Part shown: positions 35,093-45,910 of the stretch, piece by piece
How positions within the stretch are numbered: position 1 is the first letter of the stretch
Layout: every line of letters begins with the position of its first letter
Assembly (NCBI GenBank): GCA_021209875.1
Contig: JAGYVD010000009.1
Location: 868,001 to 932,000 of the forward strand
From: Rosellinia necatrix
Lineage: Eukaryota; Ascomycota; Sordariomycetes; Xylariales; Xylariaceae
Reading direction: 5' to 3'
Length of the DNA: 64,000 nucleotides
Made by a program: the position numbers and the translations under genes
The notes under the pieces: generated by a model
Databases searched by the model: none
Told to the model about the DNA's origin: nothing
The model's input: the letters and a program-made list of their open reading frames with translations, nothing else

Positions 35093-36874
35093 TTAATCCT
35101 TCACAGAAGTGACTTTAACTCGTAAACCCTTCGTGTCTTGTTTTGGCGAAGGCACGAAAAAGTCGTGTACAATCTCGACATCAGAGATGTCGGTGTCGTA
35201 AAGCTCAAATTCAAATCGCCGAAACAGTGTAGCAAGCACTCTGTATAGCTCTACATACGCCAAACTACCACGCCGCATACGATTAGTATATAGATGACAA
35301 ACTGCCTCGATTAAACTTACTTGATGCCAATACACATCCGAGGACCTTTGCCGAAGGGGACAAAATAACGAGTGATGTGTTCTCCATCACGAGTCTTGGG
35401 GTTGTCCAGCCAGCGTTCTGGGACAAAGGCGTGCGGCTTCTGGAATATTTCATCGTCATTCAGGACATCAAGTGTTGTCATGGAGACCGGCGTTCCAGCG
35501 GGAATTACCCAGTCCTTGTACCGCATAGGCTTATCTCGAGAGACGCGTGGGAGGCGAACCGACACGCCCGTCGACATTCGAACGCCCTCTCTCACACACC
35601 CAGTAAGGTACGGAAGCCGTTCTAAATGAAGCGAATCAGGTATAACTGTGGGGTCAGGGATGGCCATTTTAAGCTCGGCTTGTAACTTCTTTAGCGTAGA
35701 AGGATTGTCAACGAGGTGGAAAACTGTAGTTGTCAGGGCCCATGCCACAGTCTCCAGCCCAGCCCCGATTAACTGCTGTGCTTCGGCACCTAGCCGACCT
35801 AGTGTCTTCTCCTGCGGTGGTAGGTTGCTCCCGAGTAGCTCGCTGAAGATGGTTGGATGATCCCCTTCGCGGTGGGCCCCATCCTTGCCGTTGACGATAT
35901 TCGTAATCTTGGACGCGAGGTCCTTCTCAATGTCAATGAATATGATCTCAGTGGTCATTGGCAAAGACTCACCTTTTGCAGCGCGAACATTTTATAAATA
36001 TTAGGCGCCACCGTTTTGATGAGCCAGGATGGGCTCAGTCCTAGCACCTTTGTCGGGTGAGAAAAAGTATCAAGACGTATATGAAGGCAGGGGTCGCTCA
36101 GGGCTTACGATGAACATTGCCGGAAATTGAAGTCCTAGATGGGCAAACTTGCGCACTGCCTCATAGGCGGGATGAAAATTATCCCTGAAATCAATAGAGT
36201 TCAATTGGTCCCAGCAAAACCCGAAGCAATATGAAGCGATGACGTCGCCGGAGAATGCATTAAAGGCGTTGTTGAGGCTTAGGGTTTTCCCGTCCTCTTC
36301 GTATGATGCTATGCGTTCACTCAAAAGCTCGACTTTCTGCTTGATGACAGGTTCAAATTTGGTGATGCTTCGTTTCGAAAACATCGGATTGAGCGGAGCC
36401 CTGCGGATTGCATGAAGATCGCTTTTGACGGTTGACGAGGTCGTTGTATTGGCACCAAATCTCCCCGACATCCACTCATATCTCTCATACTCTTTATGGC
36501 CAGTGTAAAGCTCGTCCCAATAGCTACTATCTTCCACATGCAGCTCAAAGGGGTTGATGCGGACAATTGGACCTTTTCGATGTTCAGAAACGAGAGGTGA
36601 CAGGGGATTTCATGCGTCACATACCATATTTTTTATGCATCTTTTGGATCTGGAAAGTGAATTGGCCTCTTAGAACGACGTCGTAATAAAACTCGTACCA
36701 TTTTGAGATCGCCGCAAGTTTTGGACCTGGGAATTTCGACAACGGACTCAGGTGTAAGCGATAAAACACAAGACCGACACCGTATGTGAACCATAACACG
36801 ATAAATCCCGTCAAAATAGCGACGGATGGCCGTGCAAAGGCCAATGAATAATCCATGGCTAGCAGAGACGCCAT
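35093..36874 (-). CDS. Cytochrome P450 monooxygenase 1 (trichodiene-oxygenase-like group)
   Basis: ER-bound heme monooxygenase likely to oxidise the cluster's terpene. Exons 36874-36625, 36572-36109, 36047-35973, 35925-35321 and 35264-35093 give 521 residues. N-terminal anchor helix (AILTGFIVLWFTYGVGLVFY), proline hinge SKFPGPKL, I-helix LIGAGLETVAWAL with the Glu-Thr pair, ExxR in REGVRM, PERW, and heme loop FVPFGKGPRMCIG. The start is the ATG at 36874; a TTG-initiated extension is ignored. The third intron is taken as 47 nt (GTGAGT to ATTGAG) because it restores the family's residue spacing before the KITNIVNGKD segment. It is transcribed divergently from the next P450 and shares its first intron position and phase (after KYG) with P450 3, so those two are probably paralogues. 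Confidence 0.92.
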
Positions 36875-37313
36875 GTCAAGGGCCGGAGTGAAGAACAAGC
36901 TTCTGACGAAGTAACCAGTAACTATGTCTTTAGGTGAGATGCCGGGCCTGTCAATGCTCTAAAATCGACTTGGGAGGTGGGGGGTGGTGGGTGGAGTTGA
37001 ACGTAGGAACCTCTGTGAGAGCCGATCAGTGAGCTCGGAGCTCGGATGGCGCCCTGCTCAATAAGGAAAACCCGGAGGGGGGGGTGCAATTCGATATTAC
37101 AATAGCAGGAGCCCGATACGTCGCGGAAGCGCAGGCAAATGTCGAAGAGCAATTTTTCAGGGAATCACATTTTGTGAAAGATATGCTGTAACTTGCTTCA
37201 ACTTTGATTGCCAGAGCGTCAAGAATTAGCCAGTCAGTATGATACGCCTGCCCGAATGGCCCGAGGGCGCCGTGCCTTCCGCACCCCAACTTGCTATAGG
37301 GGCAAGCTGCATC
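36875..37313. promoter_or_regulatory. Divergent promoter between P450 1 and P450 2
   Basis: The 439-base spacer drives both P450s. It contains a direct repeat of GAGCTCGG at about 37031-37046, giving two CGG half-sites eight bases apart in the same orientation, of the kind Zn2Cys6 factors can bind. G-rich runs lie near 36974-36995 and 37075-37083. Binding by the cluster's own regulator is inference. Confidence 0.5.
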
Positions 37314-38846
37314 ATGGCAAGTCTGGATACCACAAGTCCCTATGTTCGTGGATTAACGATTCATAGGCATACCTGGTGGCATCAGTTATTTACAATAGGC
37401 TCTTCCACCCCCTCCGAAAAATTCCTGGGCCGTTTTGGTGCTCGGTCTCTTGGTTTCCTTGGTACAAATACTGGTTTTCTGGTTACATGCACCGCCATGT
37501 TTTGAGACTACACGAAAACTACGGCCCAGTTGTTAGACTGGGACCTAGTGAAGTCTCCTTCATCGACAGCGCCGCCTGGAAAGATATCTACAGTCTCAAA
37601 AGATGTAGGCAAATTGAGCGGGATCCAAAATCATTCCCCGCACTCACGCCAAATGGAGCACGGTTTGATCTGTTGACGTACAGCCCGTCCGATCATGCCA
37701 AATACCGCAAAATCCTAAACCCATCGTTCTCCGAGAAGGCGACCAAAGAGTATGAGCCTACCATTCACGAAGATACCGACATATTCATCAAGAAGCTTTC
37801 AGAGAAGCTCCAGGGCCCCGGACTCAAAATCAATTTAACGCAATGGCTACAGTGGCTTACATTTGATATGGTTTCCAATGTAGTCTTTGGGGAGACGTTT
37901 GATTGCGTCACGCACGAGACTAGCCATCCCTGCTTAGCACTCTCCATGGATCTCGTTTCGTTTTCGTCGTTCATAGTGTTCGTCGCATGGTGGACCGGAC
38001 TGAAGAACTTCTTGGTCAAGCTGTCGGGCGTCGAGGGCTTGTTCGTCAATATGGTGCGGTCTAAGTGTGAGAAGAACTTGAGTTCGAAATCCCAGAAAGC
38101 CAGCGTCTTCTCAAACTTGACCAAAGCCGGCGACCCACTGAACCAAGCTGAGATAGACGGGAATCTCACTGCTCTCGTGATTGCGGGAAGCGAGACGACC
38201 GGTTTTATCTTGACTGCTACCAGTTATTATCTCGCGACGAATCCGGAATGTTTTCGAAAAGCGACCGAGGAAGTTAGGTCAGCGTTTTCTTCAGCTGAGG
38301 AAATCAATGATGATGATATTAGAAAGCTGCCGTATCTTCGAGCTACGGTGGACGAAGCTTTGAGAATGACGCCCGCAGAGCCAAACGGGTTAGCCAGAAA
38401 GGTTGTTATTGACGGAATCGATATCGCGAATCAATATATCCCAAAGGATGTAAGTCTTGCTTTAGAGATCTGTTATAGGTATATCGTTGAACTAACATAC
38501 ACAGACCGCCATTTATGTCTCCCAATTCGCTCAGAACCGGCATTCGGCCAATTTTCATCTGGCAGACGAGTATCATCCTGAGCGGTGGTTGAACGACCCT
38601 AGATTCAAAAATGATAAATTGGACGTAGTGCAGCCATTTATCATGGGCGTTAATGTTTGCATTGGAAGGGGACTAGCCTGGATGGAAATGAGAGTTATTC
38701 TAGCTAAGATGTTGTGGAACTTTGACTGGACGATAGATGCGAAGGATAGAGAGCCTTTCGAGAAAGCGAAGGCGTGGCATGTTTGGATGAAGAACCCAGT
38801 TAAGATCAACTTATTGCCTAGAGGCACGCTTAGCGCTAAATCATGA
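37314..38846 (+). CDS. Cytochrome P450 monooxygenase 2, frame break close to the N-terminus
   Basis: Heme monooxygenase of the cluster. The main exon runs from about 37367 to 38449, and the last is 38505-38846 (donor GTAAGT, acceptor ACACAG, branch CTAAC). Motifs: HPLRKIPGPFW hinge, I-helix LVIAGSETTGF, ExxR in VDEALRM, HPERW, and heme loop FIMGVNVCIG followed by RGLAWMEMR. The N-terminus should be MASLDTTSPYV at 37314 followed by the anchor AYLVASVIYNRLF, but these lie in different frames: one base is missing near 37364-37367, or a 23-base GTTCGT...TTAAC...ATAG segment (37344-37366) that looks like a shrunken intron would have to be removed, which exactly restores frame. 23 nt is shorter than known spliceosomal introns of fungi. 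About 490 residues if restored. Confidence 0.88.
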
Positions 38847-39592
38847 CGATAGCGCTTAGGTAGAGTGCGGTATAAGGGCGCCTATACAAGTCACTATTCC
38901 TGGACTAATATAGGTACTTAACCCAACATCACAATTAACCAATGCAGCCCTCTTGAAATATTAAGTCAACAAGTAAAGTTTCTATCATAATCCCATCATT
39001 GCACGTATATTGTTCGATTGATATATCAATTGTATTTGCGTAGATCGCTTGGTAATCACTCATCGCCTTGTCAAGTTTCCCGCTCAATTAAAGGCGGATT
39101 TTATCTTAAAATTCTGTGGCAGCGAGCTGCGAGAGATGCGTTTTTGAAAGTATGCCTAATCGCAGCTTCGAGATAAATAACTCGAAGCTGCTATGAATTT
39201 ATATTAAAATACCGTTGGTTTATAGCTTAATCTTACAAGATTGTGTTTTGGTCAGGAGGATAAAAAAGAAGCACCAACATTGCTCCGTCGGAGGCAATTG
39301 GTGGGTGGGCGGCAAAATGCACACCAAAAAACGGTGTGTTCTTGGTGCCGATCACAACAAGATTCTAGTCACCCATAAATAGGAGGATCACGATACTCTT
39401 TTTAATCAACTTCACGCTTCAGTTAACTATTCTTACGAAGGCCTACGAGATCATCTTAATTGTTGTGCATATTAACATGAGTAAGACGGAGCCTGCATTT
39501 TGAAGTGGCACACCATCTAAGTAGATATGTAATTGGCGATGGCTCCAAATTAGGAACCTGAAAAGCTGCGTCTTTCTTTAGGTGATCCTTGT
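38847..39592. other. Intergenic between convergent P450 2 and the NTF2-like gene
   Basis: About 750 AT-rich bases with no gene seen; shared 3' flank. Confidence 0.6.
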
Positions 39593-40199
39593 TTATTTAG
39601 CCATCCCGGGCAACTTTTGAATAAACGGCAAGAAGGGTACACGATCCTTGTAAATATACATCTTGTTAATCTTCCCAGCTTCAGGGCCCTCTGTGACAAT
39701 ATCGAAACGCCCGATCATGGGAATTGTGACCGAGGGCGAGTCAGGGAGTGCGTTGAAGATCGCTGTTGACGTTCCAGAACTGTAGATAGTGCCGTTTGTC
39801 ACGTCTTCACACGGGATTAGCTAATGCACCAGTACCAAGCAACCCATCTAGAGAATTCGACTTGCTTACCATTCTTGAATCTAGAATGCGACGTCTTCAT
39901 CGATGGCATGACTTGCATCTGTTTCTTCAGATTCTACAAACCCTGTCAGCTACATCGCCCGAACACCAGTATGCTTAGTTGGACTTACTTGAGTAAAGTT
40001 TTCAAGCCCTTCATCCCTTTGCAAGCCACCTTGGTACTCTAAGCTCGTTGCAAAAACTTCAGGGAACCGATCGAAATCATAAGAGTCCAAGATTTCAAAA
40101 ACCTATTCATATTAGCGGCGGCCCATGGGAGCGGCGATAGGGAACCGAACACACCTTGGAGAGGAATGACTCAGGGTCTTGAAGTGCAGCGACTGCCAT
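39593..40199 (-). CDS. NTF2/SnoaL-like small protein, candidate cyclase or pericyclase of the terpenoid pathway
   Basis: A 144-residue protein built from four exons (40199-40155, 40102-39989, 39933-39870, 39804-39593) with clean donors GTGTGT, GTAAGT and GTAAGC and all phases consistent. Residues 1-45 form an amphipathic helical start (FLSKVFEILDSYDFDRFPEVFA) and then comes a beta-rich half with SRFKNDVTNGTIYSSGTSTAIF and PMIGRFDIVTEGPEAGKINKMYIYKDR, the typical cone-shaped alpha+beta layout of NTF2-like/SnoaL proteins. No signal peptide, no cofactor motif. In fungal and bacterial biosynthesis this fold often serves as a cofactor-free cyclase, isomerase or dehydratase. It shares a promoter with P450 3, pointing to coordinated expression. 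Assignment to the fold is by pattern, not by search; the reaction is unknown. Confidence 0.82.
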
Positions 40200-40629
40200 G
40201 ATGAATCAAACTGATCGGATGTTACCTTAAGAAATTGCGTCTTTCCGCTGAAATTTTAGTTTCAATCAATCTATAGGTCACAGTTATTCGTGATATAAGT
40301 AGAGCCACCCAAATGAAGTTCATGGTTATGATAACAAGATTCGGGACTGCCTAATAGGGAGGTCTAGGGGACCTTTCCAGCGCTGTGTCAGAAGATTTAC
40401 AGAGGTTCGGACCTGCCTAAGTAAGCCCCGCTAGGACATTGAAGGACCGCTAGAAGCTGATGTCTTGCACTATCTACATACTTAGATAGAGTGTGAACCT
40501 CGTTCCATAAAGATACATGAGATATATGAGTCGTTTGTTACCAGTTTCCTCTGGATGCACAATTACTTACATACTCGACTGAGGCTGCTACTATAGTACG
40601 CACTGTGGTTAACGAATACGTCAGCCGCC
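40200..40629. promoter_or_regulatory. Divergent promoter between NTF2-like gene and P450 3 with duplicated TTCGGNNCTGCCTAA motif
   Basis: The 430-base spacer carries TTCGGGACTGCCTAA at 40340-40354 and TTCGGACCTGCCTAA at 40406-40420, same strand, 66 bases apart, 13 of 15 positions identical. A direct repeat this long in a divergent promoter is a good candidate binding site for a Zn2Cys6 factor (CGG core). I did not find a clear further copy in the other cluster promoters by eye. Confidence 0.55.
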
Positions 40630-42781
40630 ATGGGTGCATTACAAGACGGGCTTGAGGCCTTAGACCCCGCCTACCGCAAAGCCAACCGTTGGGAACTCCT
40701 AGGGGCCGCAGCTATTATTCTGGTGATCTACAATACTGCCTTAGTTATTTACCGTCTCTATTTTCATCCCCTCGCTATGTTCCCAGGTCCCAAGCTGGTA
40801 GCGGCGTCAACATGGTATGAAACGTATGTGGACCTCTTCCGCCATGATTTTCCGGAGCGGTTGGCGAAGATGCACGAAAAATATGGTAAGAGCTCTGGAA
40901 CAAGGCACATAGCTGGGCTGCAAATCCTAATATTCTCATAGGCCCTATTGTACGGGTTTCTCCTAGGGAAATTCACATCAGCGATGCCAACTTTGTTACG
41001 ACTGTCTTTGCTACTGCGGCGAAGCACCGGACAGACATTATCCCTCCTCGGGGCTTGGGGATGGATGGTAAGTGGACATCCTCGACCCATGATATATATC
41101 GGTATGAATTAATTCAATGGAAATGTGCAGACTCTATCGGATCTACGCCTGGCCATGACATTCATGCCGTGAGAAGAAAGCCACTGGACAAGTACCTCTC
41201 ACGCCAGAATGTTGTACGGCTTCAATCTATCATTCATGATGAAATTAGGAGTCTAGAACAGATAATGCTAGAGGTAAAAGACACAGGACTGCCGGTCAGA
41301 TTGGATTGTGCTTTCACGGCCTTCACAGGTGACATCGTGGGACATATTGCTTGCGGCGAAAGCCCGCAGCTTTTAGAAGGCAAGGACTTTACGCCCGAAT
41401 GGTATAATTCAGCTCGTCTTTTCTGATATGGACGAACGGATAGCTAACGGCTTATGCAGGTACACAATGATCCGAGGTGCAGCGAAAATCATTCCTCTGC
41501 TACGGCACTTCCCACAAATTGGACTGTAAGCAGAATGTATCCAATTACGTAGAAAGGCGACTAATGGAAACGTAAAGTATAACGCAATATGTACCAGCAC
41601 AGATAGTGCAAGCATTAATCCCGAACACTACAGGCTTCAGGATCTTGCAACTAGTAGGCACACACCTAGCTCTGGAAACATCTCTTTGGGTGGTTTTACT
41701 AATCGTATCAGCTTGGTGAGCAACGAGTCAACCGGATAAGAAAAGAGATCGAGAAAGAGAAGAAAGGCCAGGCGGAATCTGAGGAGAACGGCTCCATGTT
41801 CCACCACCTCCTCCGCAGCGACATTCCAGAGTCTGAGAAAAACCCTGCCCGCCTGGCCGCTGAGGCGGTGTCCTTCCTTGGTGCTGGGACCTATCCTACT
41901 GCCGCTACTCTCATCTTAACTGCGTACTACATTCTTGCGAAACCAGAGATTGAGGAGCGGCTTCGCAAGGAACTGAAAACCGTCATGGCCAACTTTGACG
42001 ACGAGGTGCGTTCATTTCCCCACCCATACTCGTGAGGGTTATGGAATCTTCACCTGCACTGCGACTAAGAAAACACCATGTTTTAAAATACTGATATGAG
42101 ACGTACAGGTGCCCAACTGGGTTGAGGTTGAGCAAGTCGAGTATTTGGGTGCATGCATAAAAGAAGGGCTTCGGTGAGCATTCAAACATGGAATCATGAT
42201 AGACACAGCAAGATTGACTTTATGGCCACTACAGAATCCTACGCCTATTTCGCCGGAAGGGTCGTATTTCCATTGATAAAGACCTTCAGTACAAGGAATG
42301 GACAATTCCGAAGAATGTAGGTGAACCCCATCCACCCTTCCATGCCTATATCACATGCTAATACGTGTAATCTACAGACGCCGGTCAGCATGTCGCCTTT
42401 CTCGATGCACGTAGATCCAGAAGTGTTCCCCGATCCTTTCAGGTTCAACCCGGATAGATGGCTGGGCAAAAACTATGATTCTCGCATGGACCGCAACTTG
42501 AACCCATTCCTTCAGGGTTCGCGCATTTGCATTGGCATGCAGTAAGAACCAACGTCCCTCTGCCCTGCTCGCTAAACAGTAAGACTAATGAGTGCAAACT
42601 TCGCAGCGTGGCTTGGGCTCAGATGTACCTCATTCTGGCTACACTGTTCCGGCCAAACAAGAAATATCGTCTGCGCCTGGGTGCTTGTGACGAGTCGGAC
42701 GTCTTCCCAGTGATCGACAACGAGTTTGGAGTTGCCAAATACGATTCTAGAGGGCTTGTTGGAATGGTGGTCGCTGCATAG
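40630..42781 (+). CDS. Cytochrome P450 monooxygenase 3
   Basis: Heme monooxygenase of the trichodiene-oxygenase-like group. Ten exons: 40630-40885, 40942-41067, 41131-41401, 41460-41525, 41607-41653, 41728-42005, 42109-42173, 42235-42316, 42378-42541, 42607-42781, giving 509 residues. Anchor helix AAAIILVIYNTALVIY, hinge AMFPGPKL, KYG-PIVRVSPREI across the first intron, ExxR in KEGLRI, FNPDRW, and heme loop FLQGSRICIGMHVAWA. The I-helix reads FLGAGTYPTAATL: Tyr-Pro stands where most P450s have Asp/Glu-Thr, so proton delivery may differ. The short fifth exon and the acceptor of the intron following it (ACGAG at 41727) are the least certain joints; they were chosen because only they keep frame. 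Divergent from the NTF2-like gene. Confidence 0.88.
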
Positions 42782-43211
42782 GCCTCTCTAACTCCCGGCG
42801 CGGGTGGCCAAGATACATTCGTAGCGCTTTGGTCACAGGAGCAAGTTCGTGCTATATGTACACAGCCGTGGGAAGAGCTCTTCGGTACAAATGGTGCCTT
42901 AGTAGGAGAAATTAATGCATATAAGAAGAATGAAGTAAAAATAAACGATAATAACAGACATCTTTTGGCTAGTTATTAGTTCTGCAGCTGTAGAATCCGA
43001 ATAGGTAGACAAACAAATTTAGTGAGATGCTGCGACGTAGTGCCGGTCGCTATGCCACTGTATCAATCCTGTGGGTACCTCTATACGGTAGCGAATTTAG
43101 CAATATGTCCTAGCCCTTACCCGCCTATAACTAATTCTGAAGCGATAATACACTCTCAACTTAGAATGTAGTTACCTGTTCATAAATACCTAATGATGTG
43201 CAATAGGCATT
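42782..43211. other. Intergenic between convergent P450 3 and glycosyltransferase
   Basis: About 430 bases of shared 3' flank; nothing seen. Confidence 0.6.
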
Positions 43212-44875
43212 TTAATATATCTTTTTCGAGGGCTCCTTGCCCTCGAAACAGAGATTGGAGATAATTCTAGCAGCCTCAATTCTACCACCACTCTTCCGGC
43301 ACACCTCGCCCAGATTTGCTGCCCGTGTCTTCATGGCGCTAGCTTTTTGGTCAACTTTTCCACGCCCAACAACTTTCAAAAGCGCATCGCCGAACTCCTT
43401 CCCATCGACCATAAGTGGTGCTTGATAGTTTTCCTTGTCGACTTTGCAATTCCGGCTTGCAGCGCGATTTCCGTACACACCTACGCCGAGATACTCGATA
43501 CGTGTGGCGTAATCAAATGTGTCATACCACATGGCAAGGATCACATGTGGAATACCGGCCCTTGATGAAGTTAGCTCTATATCCAACGGGATTTCTTTTC
43601 AAAGGGAGCAAGACATACCAGGTTGCTTCAAAATATGAATTTGCTCCGCCGTGGTGCACAGCACACACGATATGCCCACTCCTCAGAATCGCCACTGGGT
43701 CCGGCTTCAACCAGCTCTCAATCCTAACCCTTCCGCTCTCTATCTCCTTTCCCAGTATCGCTCTCAACGAATCCTTTCCATCTCCTTCGGATGCCGCTTC
43801 CGTTTTCAATTTCCATAATACTTGGATATCAGGTCGCGCATCAAGAAGAACGCGCAAGCCGACTGCCTGCTCTCTTACTGTTGCTGCGTACGCTTCAAAA
43901 TGGGTCCCGAGAGCCATAAGGACCGTTGGTCTCTTCTCAAGCCAGGCAAGAAGCTCCGGATCGCTCTCTACGATAGGGGGTGAAGGAAGCATGATCGGCC
44001 CGCAGTTATATACATTTGACGGGAAGCTTAGGGGAAGATCAATTTCGGGGAGTGAAGGGCAAATATGTGGGATATCCTTGACCCATAGGGTGAAGCTTCC
44101 CAGGGGCTCATGAAGACCTTGGGCGCTCCTTGCTTGGTTGACAACTTTAACCTGCGGATCATTGGCGGCATCTTCTATGGTCCGTTTGCAGTAGTAATTC
44201 TCTATTAGATTACTCCATGGTAAGGGATATGGAAACCCAGTCGAGAATCTGTGAAGCTTGTCGTCAGCATCAAAGGGCCGCGGCGCTAAAGGTAGGAGGG
44301 GAGGCATACGCAGGGAACTTCCAGTACGCAGCAAGCCACGGCTGTTCTGATATTAAACCCTCAGCCATAGTGCAAGGACTCAAAACAGCGTATTTCCTCT
44401 TCAAACTCCGAGCCATATCATGTACGGGGACAAGATGGGGATCTACCACAACAAGTGCGGGATCTAGCTGTTTCGCCAAGTCTGCAGCCCATCCAAGCAA
44501 CGCCAGATGTGCGTCCGGTCCCCAGGCAGAGAGAAACCTCACAGCTAATAGGGCAATCCTCTCTGCCCCTAGGCGGCCGGGCGGGTGAGGTACATCGGCT
44601 TTTCTTCTACTCGCATTCTTCTTTGCGAACTCTGGAAAGCCGGGGAATGACGCGAGGTCATGAAAAGCGATCGGGGCTATCAGCTCCGCCGGGTTGTCAT
44701 CCTGAGCTTTCTTAGAGAGACTTTCTAATCGTGGCTTCAAGGGTGCCCATGACGCGACGTGAATGTCGAGCCTGTTCTGGCGGAGAAGCTCGTAGATTGT
44801 TGATAAGACGACATTGGCCTGGCCGAAGTCGCTGTTGGTGAAAAACAAAATTGTCCTCCGTTGCGCCATGACCAT
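43212..44875 (-). CDS. GT1-family UDP-sugar-type glycosyltransferase
   Basis: Inverting GT-B glycosyltransferase that would attach a sugar to the oxidised terpenoid. Exons 44875-44310, 44248-43619 and 43560-43212 give 514 residues; donors GTATGC and GTATGT. The N-terminal domain starts ILFFTNSDFGQANVVLS, the acceptor-site side. The C-terminal donor domain has PTVLMALGTHFEAYA, VLWKLKTEA, and the signature VHHGGANSYFEATWAGIPHV with AMWYDTFDYATRIEYLGVG; the HHGGANS core contacts the nucleotide-sugar phosphates. A second in-frame Met lies at 44869. No membrane anchor is seen, so it is probably cytosolic. Which sugar is used cannot be told; no nucleotide-sugar biosynthesis gene is found in this window. 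It is divergent from the FkbM methyltransferase across about 1 kb. Confidence 0.93.
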
Positions 44876-45910
44876 TCATGTGTCGAAGCGTCTGGTATCT
44901 ACTTCGTAGAGCTAGTCCCAAGTTCGCAGCAAGGTCCGGCACAGTCAAGATATGCTGCGCTTTTCATCCAACAACTTCGATAAAATACTGTAACTAATAC
45001 TTACACCCGTCTCCTAGTAGATCTCTCTATTGAAGGTTTCGGCGCTGATCCTACTCAGATTAGTATACCCGCCCTAACGGGGACTGTATGTACATCGCTA
45101 CATGACACTGTGAATGCGTTACTTAAAATTGCACCTGCTGCGCCTAGCAACTCATGTCTATCTGGTCTAATCCTCCACAACGACTACTTGCTTGGCAAAG
45201 CCCACATCCCGTTTCGCGATTGCCTTATTCAGAAGTATCCGGGTATCTGACTCGCGGAGCAGTTTGGACCCTTAACCTTGGCATTCGTTCGCTTAATTCA
45301 GAGAGAGTCTGCATATTATCAAGTATGTAATAGCTGTTTCAACGACGCCTCACCAATGCCAAGGCTTTTCTTATAATACGGAAGAGTAGCATTGAGTGCT
45401 ACTGTCAATAGTATTCGTAAACAATCAAAGGGAGTGTGTTAGTGATTGCCATGGAGCACTTGATAACATAGAGAAGACCCTCAAAGTTACACATGTACAG
45501 ACTCCAGAAGCACAAAGAGGGCTTGTGTTGGGCCCGTACTCTTATTATACTGGCTAAATTATAGATATCTGGATCAACAAACAGATTAATGTAAGCACCC
45601 AGTTGGCACACGCCTGAGAAGCAATGCACAGGCCGTTTTTATTTGTATAATGTTTGGTTTCCCGCCAAGCATCCAACAGGTTCAGCCGGTACAGCCCAAT
45701 CAGGCACGGCCGGGCATTACCACGAGCACAACGATAGTCAGTAGATAGCTCATTATTTATCATTGTCTGACACTGCGGACTCGTAAATTCAATGATTTCT
45801 AAGTGGCACCCTTGGTCGGATTACTATCTCATTCTCCATCATAGTTTTATCCAGAGCAACACAGCCACGGGCGAACACTCCAACTCCACGTTTTTACACC
45901 CTAATCGAAG
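44876..45910. promoter_or_regulatory. Divergent intergenic region between glycosyltransferase and FkbM methyltransferase
   Basis: One kilobase with promoters at both ends. Scattered CCGG-containing sites (GTCCGGCAC near 44934, AGCCGGTAC near 45683, CACGGCCGGGC near 45704) are present, but no clear long repeat. No gene. Confidence 0.45.
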
